DNA of 12,485 nt, from NCBI GenBank assembly GCA_964528035.1, contig CAZGQY010000124.1:1-12485 (forward strand). The letters are read 5' to 3'. Below the pieces are notes generated by a model. The model was not told the DNA's origin, made no database searches, and was given only the letters and a program-made list of their open reading frames with translations. Position 1 is the stretch's first letter. Each line of letters opens with the position of its first letter. This DNA is from CAZGQY01 sp964528035. Its GTDB lineage: Bacteria; Pseudomonadota; Gammaproteobacteria; Methylococcales; UBA1147. Made by a program: the position numbers and the translations under genes. Positions 1-7,523 of this stretch are shown in pieces.

Positions 1-775
1 GTTCTAAAGAAAAGGCGGAATCAACGGCAGCATCGTCTCTGGACAAAGTGACATGTTTTTCAATGACTCGTGCACCCAAAGCCACACTGGCCACCGCTAC
101 CCCGATACCTAAAGTATGATCGGATAAACCGGTATGAACACCGAATTGTTCACTAAGGTGGCGCATAGTGTTTAAGTGTGTCCCGCAAGGATCTGCCGGA
201 TATGAGCTTGAACATTTGAGAAGAATGAGTTCCAGGCCTCCGGCTTCCCTGAAAGCCGTTACAGTTTCCTCAATCTCTTCCAGGGTAGCCATACCTGTAG
301 AAACTATGGTTGGCTTTTTAGTTTGAGCGATTCGTTTAATCAGCGGGATATCAGTACATTCAAAAGACGCAACTTTATACAACGGTACATTTAGTTCCTC
401 TAGAAAATCGACGGCCGATTCGTCAAAAGGTGAGCTAAAACAAGGGATATTTTTTTCAGCACAACGGTCAAAGATTTGTTTGTGCCATTCCCACGGTGTA
501 TGGGCTTTATCGTATAAATCGTACAGACTTTCACCCTGCCATAGACTCTCCGAATCTGAGATGAAGAATGCGTTCTCCTGACAGTCGATCGTCATGGTAT
601 CTGCAGTATAGGTTTGTATCTTTACTGCACTGGCTCCTGCTTTTACGAAGGCATCAACTATAGTCAGTGCTTGTTGTAAAGAGCCGCCATGATTGCCTGA
701 AATCTCTGCAATGATAAAGGGTGCCTGATCGCAGCCTATTTCAAAATTCTTTCCTTTAATAGGGGCTAAAGTCAT
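1..775 (-). CDS. pseI: Pseudaminic acid synthase, N-terminal 258 residues (3' end outside window)
   Basis: The product condenses phosphoenolpyruvate with a 2,4-diacetamido-trideoxy hexose to make pseudaminic acid, a nonulosonic sugar used on flagellin, capsule or O-antigen; it acts in the cytoplasm. The reading frame runs unbroken from ATG 775-773 to the window edge. It shows the NeuB-family TIM barrel: IAEISGNHGG near residue 22, AVKIQTY near 52, LYDLYDKAHTPWEWH around 85-99, FSSPFD near 114, STGMA near 141, KCSSSYP near 172, GLSDHTLG near 198 and EKHVTLSRDDAAVDSAFSLE at 239-258. The YDKAHTPWEWH and DSAFSLE segments are typical of PseI rather than of sialic or legionaminic acid synthases. 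Family members are about 350 residues, so roughly 90 residues including the C-terminal SAF (antifreeze-like) domain are missing only because the window ends. AAAGGATAG upstream of the ATG is a good ribosome-binding site. A plain NeuB substrate cannot be fully excluded. Confidence 0.9.
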   Translation of the reverse strand, partial: MTLAPIKGKNFEIGCDQAPFIIAEISGNHGGSLQQALTIVDAFVKAGASAVKIQTYTADTMTIDCQENAFFISDSESLWQGESLYDLYDKAHTPWEWHKQIFDRCAEKNIPCFSSPFDESAVDFLEELNVPLYKVASFECTDIPLIKRIAQTKKPTIVSTGMATLEEIEETVTAFREAGGLELILLKCSSSYPADPCGTHLNTMRHLSEQFGVHTGLSDHTLGIGVAVASVALGARVIEKHVTLSRDDAAVDSAFSLE

Positions 776-882
776 ATTCTATCCTTTGTAAGCTGACTCA
801 TTGTTTGATCGATTGGGCTCTGTTCAACTGGTTTGGTATTTAAGATCCAGCCAAAAAATTGAGATCGTTTATACTTAAAATC
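776..882. promoter_or_regulatory. Divergent promoter region between pseI and the SpsF-like gene
   Basis: These 107 bp must hold the start signals of both genes. On the plus strand a weak pair, TTGGGC (813-818) and TATTTA (837-842) with an 18-bp spacer, could serve the rightward gene. No strong consensus is visible for the leftward gene. A shared region would allow co-regulation of the two surface-sugar genes, but that is inference. Confidence 0.35.
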
Positions 883-1617
883 ATGAAGAAGGCATCCGTT
901 GGAATAATTACACAGGCGCGATTCGGTAGTAGCCGATTGCCTGGAAAAATCCTTAAACAAGCTAAAAACAGACCCTTATTAGACTACCATCTGCAACGGC
1001 TTAAAAATACAAATCTGCCGGTCATCGTTGCAACAACTGAAGAGCCTGAAGCGGAGCCTATCACAAATATTTGCCAGCACAACTCAGTGCCTTACTTTAA
1101 AGGAAGTTTAGAAAATGTTTTGCAAAGATTCTACCAAACGGCTCAACAGTATCCGCTCGAACATATCATTAGGGTAACATCAGACTGTCCTTTGATAGAT
1201 TCCGATCTTATATGCCAGGGGGTGGATTATTATTTTTCCAACAAATCACAGCCACTATATGTAGGAATTGATGTAGAAAAAAGTTATGCGCGAGGCGTTG
1301 ATTTTGAGATTTTTTCTTTCGAAACTCTCGAGCAATCCTTTCATCAGGCAGTAAGCGAGTATGATAAAGAACATGTCACTCCATATATCTACAACAATGC
1401 TAAAGAAAATAATATAAGTATCCACAATCTTAGCCAGAATGAATGTCACGCTCACTGTTACCGCTTAACTCTCGACACGGAGAATGATTTAGCCTTAATC
1501 AGGGTACTAATTGAGGAGTTTTCTGCGGAGGAGTTGAGTTACGAAGAAATTATTAGTTTGTTAAAAGCACACCCCGAATTGGCTGCCATCAATGCACCTC
1601 AATTAACGTCAAATTAA
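883..1617 (+). CDS. SpsF-like cytidylyltransferase family protein
   Basis: A 244-residue protein of the SpsF/COG1861 nucleotidyltransferase family (GT-A-like fold), often found in nonulosonic-acid and other surface-sugar loci; by family it would transfer CMP or a similar nucleotide to a sugar or polyol. Residues 11-22 carry the nucleotide-binding signature QARFGSSRLPGK, and RVTSDCPLID at 97-106 holds the Asp residues expected to bind metal. It lacks the 'PARGGSKR' N-terminus of true CMP-acylneuraminate synthetases such as PseF, so I do not call it pseF. The frame is open back to a TTG at 859, but the ATG at 883 puts the family signature at the usual distance from the start; no strong ribosome-binding site is seen for either. 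It diverges from pseI across 107 bp and ends 21 bp before the convergent mprF. Exact substrate unknown. Confidence 0.8.
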   Translation: MKKASVGIITQARFGSSRLPGKILKQAKNRPLLDYHLQRLKNTNLPVIVATTEEPEAEPITNICQHNSVPYFKGSLENVLQRFYQTAQQYPLEHIIRVTSDCPLIDSDLICQGVDYYFSNKSQPLYVGIDVEKSYARGVDFEIFSFETLEQSFHQAVSEYDKEHVTPYIYNNAKENNISIHNLSQNECHAHCYRLTLDTENDLALIRVLIEEFSAEELSYEEIISLLKAHPELAAINAPQLTSN

Positions 1618-1638
1618 AATTTGCTCTCAGTGGGGGAT

Positions 1639-4212
1639 TTAGGCCTTGTTTTCATTAGGGCGGTCGTGCACGTTTCTTTGTGAAATCAATCGGTTAATAT
1701 CCCGAAGTATTCTGATTGTTTTAACGCCACCCGGAGAAACCAGGTATTTCTGACGCCACATAGGTTTATATTTTTCCTCTTGCTCCTGGTTACTTCCGGA
1801 CACTTCTTCCTCAGGACTATGCCCATACATCAATACACTGATTCGATGCCACAATGGGGCTAGAGGATGGTGTCTCAATTCGGGGAGTGGAGCAATGCCC
1901 AGGTCAAACCAGTCAAACCCATTTTTCTTTGCCCAAAACATCGTTTCGATGATGAGGTAGTCCATTGTATTTCTGGAAATCTTCGAGCTATATCGCATCA
2001 AATCCAGCCCAATTTCTTTATTGTTGGGTGTTGTCCACATAATCGCAAAAGCCACGATTTCTGATTCAATCCGAACAACTGAACAGCTAAAATTACGGAT
2101 ATAGTAGGGATCAAAAAAACCTCTGGAGAAGCCCATTTCTCCGGTATTTGTTGCAGATAGCCAATCGTCAGATAATTTTTTTAGTTCGGGCATCGCTTTA
2201 ACGAGCGCCTCACCTGAAAGAATCTCATGGTTTGCTCCCTGTTTTTCCACTCTTTTGTGTACTTCGGTCAATTCTGTTTGCATTGCACCTGAAAGCGAAA
2301 AGTTCTCCAACGGCATCATGGCCTCATCAGCCATTCTTTCGATTGAGAGGTCTAGTTTTTCATAGTGCGCAAGTTTGCTACCATCGACCATATAGAAGAC
2401 TGGCCAGGCACCATAGCGGTCGCAAAGTGCCCGGAATGACCATATCAGATCCTCGTGTTCTTCATCCGGGCCAACTGGATCACCTAGTGCAACCCAACTC
2501 TTCCCCTGGACTTGATACATCAGAAATGTGTTGCCAGAGTTGCTGAATATCAGCCGTTTGTCACCCAGCAATACAAGGTTCGCCTGAATGGAGTGAGTCG
2601 ATTGAAGTATTTTGCGAACGCGCTCCAGAATCTCCGATTCCGGTAAGCCGGGTACTGGATCGGGACGTGAAAGATAATAGTAGGTTACTGCGCCACTGAT
2701 GCCTAATACAATCATCAGTGATCGCAAAAACCGTGAGTAATCTGATTCAAATGAGAATGTCCACCACAGCGAAGCTGAATAGGGGATTCCTTTGAAAGAA
2801 AACAGACCCAACCATATGGTAACGGCTAAAAGAACGGTAACTAACGAGACCCACTCAACCGTGAATCCTTCGTCAAACAACGACGCTGAACGGCGAAATT
2901 CAGAACGGGTATACCAGAGTACCCCAAGAATGCTGCCGAGAGTTATGGCCTCTTTAATTCCAAAACCTTTTAGTAGTGAAGTTATGATGCCCAAAGCGAG
3001 TAAGCTTGCCGCCAGATAAAACGCCACGGTTAAGCGCCTGGTGATTCCACGTGCAGTTATGATTAAGCCGATACCGGCTGCTGCTCCCAGTAGGTGGGAA
3101 AGCTCAACGATTAGCAAGGGTACCTGAGTAATCGATTGGCTGCGATCAAATCCGGCTGGTATTGATCCGGAAAACAGCAAAATCATGCCAGCTAAAAGCA
3201 TTAACATGCCCATGATTTGCGGTCCAATTTCATCAAGCACATCTAAGGTTGAATCTTGTACTTCTTCCAGCCGACCTTGTTGTTTACTGACTTCATGGTA
3301 AACCAGTAAAACAGCAGCAATCGCCAGCGGGGTCAGATAATAGATACACCGAAACAAAATAATTGACCCAAGCAAAGCCGCTGGGGGAATTTGCGGAAGA
3401 CCGACCAATATGACCGACTCAAAAACACCAATGCCTCCTGGGACATTACTTGCACTGCCAGCGATCAGAGCCAACGCAAAAACACTAAGGAAAGCAATAT
3501 AGCCGGTCTCGATGCCATCGGGTAACAATACGTAAATAAGAGTCCCAACCAAGCTCAGGTTCGTGGTTGCCAGCGCGATTTGTGTCAGTGTTGTTTTCGT
3601 CGAAGGTAGTTTTAACGACAAACTCGCAGTGCGCAGCGTCACCGGCTTGTAGTGGGAATAAATTAGATAGGAACCGATCAGGCTAAGAATAATGGTTGCG
3701 ATAAACTGCATATAACCCAGGCCAAATCGAAAGCCGGTTGCCGCCACATCACTACTTTGCATCAGCATGGTTAGCGAAAAAATGAATGCCATTCCCAGCA
3801 TTGTTGTTAATGCGCACATTGCGCTTACACCGGCAATGTCCAGTGCAGATAATCCTATCGGAGTGTATATGCGATAACGTATGGAAGTTCCGGTTAGAAC
3901 AGCGAATCCGATGTTATTGCCAAAAGTTGATGCCAGGAATGCTGATAAAGCCGCCCGGGGATAAGGCACGCGGCGATTAATGTGGTTTAGTGCCAATACG
4001 TCGTAACCCGTGATTGCAAAATAGCTTAGTGCTGTAATGATGAATCCCAGCAGGATCGAAAAGTAAGACAGGGAATCCAGGCTGTCAACGACATCGTCAA
4101 AACTGATTGTCTGTAAGGTGTGGTACATGACTGAAAGCGCGATGATGACGATAATCACACTAAGTAATGCGCCAATATAGGCAAATAGTTTTTTTCTAAG
4201 TTGGTCTGACAT
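1639..4212 (-). CDS. mprF: Bifunctional phosphatidylglycerol aminoacyltransferase/flippase MprF
   Basis: Inner-membrane enzyme of 857 residues that moves an amino acid (Lys or Ala in characterised homologues) from aminoacyl-tRNA to phosphatidylglycerol and flips the product. This lowers negative surface charge and gives resistance to cationic peptides and acid. Residues 1-515 are a series of hydrophobic segments (flippase and accessory part) with the hallmark NVPGGIGVFE at 257-266. Residues 520-857 form the cytosolic DUF2156/GNAT-like synthase: GDPVGP at 577-582, GFSRGFFDPYYIRNF around 694-708, DLMRYSS at 737-743, FDLGIAPL at 769-776 and YKPMWRQKYLVSPGG at 815-829. Length matches full bifunctional MprF (about 840-880). 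An acidic linker (about 799-814) precedes the last motif. Which amino acid is used cannot be read from sequence. It lies 89 bp behind the EamA gene, possibly in one operon. The nearest Shine-Dalgarno-like GAGGG is about 12 nt from the ATG, which is long. Confidence 0.95.
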   Translation of the reverse strand: MSDQLRKKLFAYIGALLSVIIVIIALSVMYHTLQTISFDDVVDSLDSLSYFSILLGFIITALSYFAITGYDVLALNHINRRVPYPRAALSAFLASTFGNNIGFAVLTGTSIRYRIYTPIGLSALDIAGVSAMCALTTMLGMAFIFSLTMLMQSSDVAATGFRFGLGYMQFIATIILSLIGSYLIYSHYKPVTLRTASLSLKLPSTKTTLTQIALATTNLSLVGTLIYVLLPDGIETGYIAFLSVFALALIAGSASNVPGGIGVFESVILVGLPQIPPAALLGSIILFRCIYYLTPLAIAAVLLVYHEVSKQQGRLEEVQDSTLDVLDEIGPQIMGMLMLLAGMILLFSGSIPAGFDRSQSITQVPLLIVELSHLLGAAAGIGLIITARGITRRLTVAFYLAASLLALGIITSLLKGFGIKEAITLGSILGVLWYTRSEFRRSASLFDEGFTVEWVSLVTVLLAVTIWLGLFSFKGIPYSASLWWTFSFESDYSRFLRSLMIVLGISGAVTYYYLSRPDPVPGLPESEILERVRKILQSTHSIQANLVLLGDKRLIFSNSGNTFLMYQVQGKSWVALGDPVGPDEEHEDLIWSFRALCDRYGAWPVFYMVDGSKLAHYEKLDLSIERMADEAMMPLENFSLSGAMQTELTEVHKRVEKQGANHEILSGEALVKAMPELKKLSDDWLSATNTGEMGFSRGFFDPYYIRNFSCSVVRIESEIVAFAIMWTTPNNKEIGLDLMRYSSKISRNTMDYLIIETMFWAKKNGFDWFDLGIAPLPELRHHPLAPLWHRISVLMYGHSPEEEVSGSNQEQEEKYKPMWRQKYLVSPGGVKTIRILRDINRLISQRNVHDRPNENKA

Positions 4213-4301
4213 GTGGTTGAGTTACCCTCTTAGGTTAGGAGGTTTACTATTTCTTGGACAACCTCTATGGAATTTCATCATAGAAATATTGTCAGTCGAA
4301 T
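4213..4301 (-). promoter_or_regulatory. mprF leader between EamA gene and mprF
   Basis: Read on the minus strand, this 89-bp gap contains CTATG...CATAG as a small 5-bp hairpin, and CCTC...GAGG whose second arm overlaps the only Shine-Dalgarno-like GAGGG before mprF. Pairing of the CCTC arm could mask the ribosome-binding site. The stems are short and may be chance. No clear Rho-independent terminator separates the two genes. Confidence 0.25.
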
Positions 4302-5186
4302 TTACACAGCTTCCATATTAACTTCATTTGTTGCGGAAAAAATCACGATTGCAACTCCCGATACGATAGTAAATGCGCCAGCGATTTTTTGCAGATCCAG
4401 TTGTTCACCGAATACAAAATAACCAAAGACTAGAGTAACAACACTTTGGATCACTGAAAACAAGGGTACTGATATAGAAACGTTCCCATGAGAGTAAGTG
4501 ATTTGAGTGCACACCCAACCGATGATGCTGAACACCGTCAGCATAAAAAATGGCCAAAGTGTAAAAAACACAAGTACGGCGTCCATGGAGAAGATAGAGA
4601 AATGGCCGAGTTCCAAGGCGACCAGATTGGTATTAGCCTTAATATAAATCTGCACCAATCCCAGAGACAAGCCGGTGCATATTGCGTATGCAATTTCGTA
4701 GTTTTCTGTATTACATTTGTAAACCCAGTAGACGATAGTTGCGATGCTGACAATGGAGACGCCGCTGATTAGAGCTAAATTCCAGACATTTGCCTGCTGG
4801 CCTGTGGCTGGGGTCTCAATGAATAAGATTAGAGCGGTCCCGCAGATGACTGTGAGTACGCCAAACCATTGTTTTGAATTCAGTATCTCGTTCAAAAAAT
4901 AGTATCCCAGTAACAGGACAAAGATATAGGAAAAATTCAAAATGGGATAAACAACCGAAACATCGAGTACGGTCTGCAGCTCGATAACCGCGATATTTGT
5001 GACAAAGCTTAATACAACGCCTGCCAACCACATTTTGTTTGTTAACAAAAATCGCAGGATCGACTTTAGAGACTTTTGGCGCAGTTCAACATCATGTTGC
5101 AAGCCATACTTACAAAGTACTGCGCTCAACCCATACAGAAAGCTACAAAAAAACACCAGTAGAGTAAAAATGTACACTCTTGTCAC
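4302..5186 (-). CDS. EamA/DMT-superfamily transporter
   Basis: A 294-residue, strongly hydrophobic protein with about ten predicted membrane helices in two tandem halves, the architecture of EamA (DUF6) drug/metabolite transporters. Visible family features are the repeated hydrophobic segments, a short charged stretch before helix 2 (residues 30-50), GVLTVICGTALILF in the first half, and FGYFVFGEQLDLQKIAGAFTIVSGVAIV near the end, which matches the 'GE.l...q..G..lI..Gv' end of EamA repeats. The substrate is unknown; members move amino acids, nucleotide precursors or lipid-linked sugars. The start is GTG 5186, because an in-frame TAA (5192-5190) lies just upstream; a second GTG at 5177 is also possible. 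The nearby ATG at 5190 is out of frame. mprF follows 89 bp downstream on the same strand, so co-transcription and a role in envelope chemistry are plausible but inferred. Confidence 0.85.
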   Translation of the reverse strand: MTRVYIFTLLVFFCSFLYGLSAVLCKYGLQHDVELRQKSLKSILRFLLTNKMWLAGVVLSFVTNIAVIELQTVLDVSVVYPILNFSYIFVLLLGYYFLNEILNSKQWFGVLTVICGTALILFIETPATGQQANVWNLALISGVSIVSIATIVYWVYKCNTENYEIAYAICTGLSLGLVQIYIKANTNLVALELGHFSIFSMDAVLVFFTLWPFFMLTVFSIIGWVCTQITYSHGNVSISVPLFSVIQSVVTLVFGYFVFGEQLDLQKIAGAFTIVSGVAIVIFSATNEVNMEAV

Positions 5187-5525
5187 CCATTAAGGTCGGC
5201 TATGCTATCGATCCCTGACCGAATTATTATTAATTTGTAACTATCGGGTGTGTTAACCGTACATGCGATTGGATTTTTTCAAATGCATGCATATAAATAA
5301 TCAGCACTACGGCTACATATTTTTGTAGTGGTATAGATAATCAACAACTTGCATCGCTTTCCAAATGACGATGAATAGTTAACAATTAATTCACGATTTC
5401 ATTATACCTAAAAGCACGTGGTGTTTTCATTAAGGATAAAAGTTAAATTCTTAGTCGTGAATTTTTTGCTTGATCTGATAAGTATCAAAAAGGCTTGTCT
5501 ACTGCTTCTGACTGTTTAAACTGAT
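5187..5525. other. AT-rich intergenic stretch without a recognisable gene
   Basis: No credible coding frame is seen. It presumably carries the promoter of the leftward EamA gene; no strong -35/-10 pair could be assigned. It contains a 10-bp self-complementary ATGCATGCAT in 5284-5293, a CACTAC...GTAGTG hairpin near 5304-5331, and a perfect 9-bp inverted repeat, AATTCACGA at 5388-5396 and TCGTGAATT at 5455-5463, separated by 58 bp. None of these has a function I can assign. Confidence 0.5.
5388..5463. repeat. 9-bp perfect inverted repeat, 58-bp spacer
   Basis: AATTCACGA at 5388-5396 is the exact reverse complement of TCGTGAATT at 5455-5463. It lies in the gene-free stretch upstream of the gene remnant. 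It could be a binding site pair or coincidence in AT-rich DNA. Confidence 0.35.
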
Positions 5526-5692
5526 ATGAACGGCCAAGAAACCAAACAATTGAATGCCTCAGGAATCAACTATGGAAAGTTGGCTAAACTTGACATCGGC
5601 GAAAAACTTTAACTGTTGTTAAAAAAGAAACGATAGCAGGTGCGAGAATTGGTGGTGATTATTTCTGGAATGCGATGTTTCGGGTGAACTAA
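5526..5692 (+). pseudogene. Possible frameshifted gene remnant (C-terminal end of unknown protein)
   Basis: Two short frames join into protein-like sequence. Frame one starts at ATG 5526 and encodes 28 residues, ending in YGKLAKLDIGEKL and a stop at 5610-5612. Frame two is open from 5594 to the stop at 5690-5692 and ends in KKETIAGARIGGDYFWNAMFRVN (split here only by frame, residues TVVKK onward). The shift falls near the A-run at 5602-5606, as if one base had been lost. No Shine-Dalgarno sequence precedes the ATG and I do not recognise the family. A relic of a decayed gene is the simplest reading; chance open frames are the alternative. Confidence 0.3.
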
Positions 5693-5710
5693 CTTACAAT
5701 AGATAAAAAG

Positions 5711-5856
5711 GTAACTGCTCGCCCCTCTATGAGTGATCTGTTCCGGAAGACGCCGTAAATACATCCTTGTAGGCTTGGATGCGGCTTCCCTGCCGCATAC
5801 ACTTCCTCCACAGATCCCCCATAGAGGGCTGTTTCGATTAGGGGGCAAGTAGTTAC
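5711..5856. repeat. 146-bp imperfect inverted-repeat element upstream of serA
   Basis: The left arm (5711-5740) and right arm (5811-5856) are reverse complements: outer GTAACTGCTCGCCCC pairs with the complement of 5842-5856, and CCTCTATGAGTGATCTG pairs with the complement of CAGATCCCCCATAGAGG (5811-5827). The right arm carries about 16 extra bases between those two blocks. In the centre, ATGCGGC (5779-5785) and GCCGCAT (5792-5798) form a 7-bp stem with a 6-base loop. The central GACGCCGTAAATACATCC and CTTCCTCCACAGATCC strings resemble, from memory, dispersed intergenic repeats in marine gammaproteobacterial genomes; no search was run. No coding role is likely. It ends 14 bp before the serA ribosome-binding site, so it may lie in the serA leader RNA or set promoter distance. 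TACAAT (5695-5700), just outside the left arm, is a possible -10 box without a good -35. Confidence 0.8.
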
Positions 5857-5885
5857 GATAAAAAAACAACTAAGGAAAAAATATA

Positions 5886-7481
5886 ATGTCAAAAAGTCGT
5901 GTTTTAATCTCTGATCCGATGTCCAGCCAGGCGGTTAATGTTTTTGAACAGCGTGGCATTGAAGTCGTACAAACCGGCAAGATGACGGAAGAAGAATTAC
6001 TGAAAATAATTCCCGGTTTTGACGGTCTAGCGATTCGATCGGCCACCCAGGTAACAGACAAGGTGTTACAGGCAGCAAAAGATTTAAAGGTGGTTGGTCG
6101 CGCAGGTATTGGTGTAGATAATGTCGATGTTCCGGCTTGTACAAAAAAAGGAATTGTTGTGATGAATACACCAATGGGCAATGCGATTACCACGGCAGAA
6201 CATGCTCTGGCAATGATGTTTTCTCTGGCGCGCCAAATCCCTCAGGCCAATCAAACGACGCATGCCGGTGTCTGGGCTAAATCCCGATATATGGGTGTTG
6301 AACTCAGTGGCAAAATGCTGGGTATTATCGGTTCCGGAAATATAGGTTCCATTGTTGCAAAGAAGGCAATTGGATTTGGTATGAAGGTGCAAGCCTATGA
6401 TCCTTATCTGACTGAAGAACGCGCGAACGCATTAGGAATTAAAAAAGTAGAGTTCGATGAATTACTGAAAAGTTCCGATGTAGTGACCTTACATGTGCCG
6501 AAGATTGCAGAGACTGAAAATATTATTAACGCATCAACGTTGAAAAAAATGAAAAAAGGGGCTTTATTAATCAATTGCGCACGCGGTGGTTTGGTGGATG
6601 AACGGGCGCTAAAAGTTGCGCTTGAAAGTGGCCATTTAAAGGGTGCTGCACTGGATGTCTTTGTACAGGAACCGGCTAAAGAGAATCCACTATTTGGTTT
6701 GGAGAATGTAATTTGTACGCCACACCTGGGTGCTTCAACAAGCGAGGCGCAGGAAAAAGTCGCAATTCAAATTGCTGAGCAGATATCAGATTATTTGTTG
6801 GAAGGCTCGATAAAAAATGCGCTGAATGCGCCTAACCTGTCGGCAGAAGAAGCACGGCAGTTAAAGCCCTATTTACAATTAACCAGCTATCTTGGTTCTT
6901 TCGTCGGGCAATTAACTCAAACAGCGATAAAAAGTATAACGGTAACCTATTCCGGAGACGCGGCTCAATTGAACGTCGAGCCATTAACAACGCAGGTGGT
7001 GCAATCCGTATTGGCGCCGCACTTTTGTAATGTCAATGCGGTGAATGCACGTCAGGTTGCGCGTGATCGTGGCATCCATATCACAGAAGCGAAAGAAGAT
7101 CTTGAGGAGGTGTACCATAATCGTGTCACTATCAACATTACTACTGAAGGTAAGACAAGGAATGCATCCGGTACGCAAATTCAAAATCGTCCCCGATTGA
7201 TTGAAATCAAAGGTATAAAACTGGAATCGGAATTTGGTAAACATATGCTGTATATCACTAACCAGGATCAACCAGGGATGATTGGCGCAATTGGGAATTT
7301 TGCTGCTGATAAAGGGATTAATATTGCAAACATGCATCTGGGTCGTAGGGAAAGTCGGAGTGATGCTATTTCATTACTGGATATTGACGCGCCGATTCAG
7401 CAGGATGATCTCGAAGCGCTAAGGTCAATTGAGCACATTCGCGAAGCACAGTATTTATGTTTCGACCCGAACAGGTTGTGA
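5886..7481 (+). CDS. serA: D-3-phosphoglycerate dehydrogenase, long form
   Basis: Cytoplasmic enzyme that oxidises 3-phosphoglycerate to 3-phosphohydroxypyruvate with NAD+, the first step of serine synthesis. The 531 residues are complete. Substrate-binding segments flank a Rossmann domain: GSGNIG at 149-154 is the dinucleotide loop, Asp172 fits NAD preference, and the catalytic Arg233 (NCARGGLVDE), Glu262 (VQEP) and His280 (TPHLGAS) are all present. Residues about 320-450 form the allosteric substrate-binding (ASB) domain, and 453-531 a C-terminal ACT domain (DQPGMIGAIG at 461-470, NIANMHLGR near 479-487), the usual site of serine feedback. This is the long type seen in many bacteria, unlike the roughly 410-residue E. 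coli SerA. TAAGGA (5871-5876), 9 nt before the ATG, is a good ribosome-binding site. The inverted-repeat element lies directly upstream and the phaB relic directly downstream. Confidence 0.97.
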   Translation: MSKSRVLISDPMSSQAVNVFEQRGIEVVQTGKMTEEELLKIIPGFDGLAIRSATQVTDKVLQAAKDLKVVGRAGIGVDNVDVPACTKKGIVVMNTPMGNAITTAEHALAMMFSLARQIPQANQTTHAGVWAKSRYMGVELSGKMLGIIGSGNIGSIVAKKAIGFGMKVQAYDPYLTEERANALGIKKVEFDELLKSSDVVTLHVPKIAETENIINASTLKKMKKGALLINCARGGLVDERALKVALESGHLKGAALDVFVQEPAKENPLFGLENVICTPHLGASTSEAQEKVAIQIAEQISDYLLEGSIKNALNAPNLSAEEARQLKPYLQLTSYLGSFVGQLTQTAIKSITVTYSGDAAQLNVEPLTTQVVQSVLAPHFCNVNAVNARQVARDRGIHITEAKEDLEEVYHNRVTINITTEGKTRNASGTQIQNRPRLIEIKGIKLESEFGKHMLYITNQDQPGMIGAIGNFAADKGINIANMHLGRRESRSDAISLLDIDAPIQQDDLEALRSIEHIREAQYLCFDPNRL

Positions 7482-7523
7482 AAAAGTTCTGATTCAAATT
7501 GAAGTGCACTGAACGGTTCGTGT

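Noticed and set aside
2232..2546. Plus-strand 104-codon frame inside mprF
   Set aside because: It lies antisense to a well-conserved mprF catalytic region and has no recognisable protein features.
5602..5609. Programmed -1 frameshift site in the 5526-5692 remnant
   Set aside because: The A-run does not form a classic slippery heptamer in the right frame, no start signal precedes the frame, and decay is simpler.
5609..5869. Minus-strand frame of 86 codons, with an overlapping 67-codon frame, across the inverted-repeat element
   Set aside because: Its middle is simply the translated palindromic element; such frames recur wherever the repeat occurs and are unlikely to be real proteins.
5711..5885. 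Riboswitch or attenuator controlling serA
   Set aside because: The structure is an imperfect palindromic repeat with no known riboswitch core, no leader peptide rich in serine codons, and no terminator U-run before the start codon.
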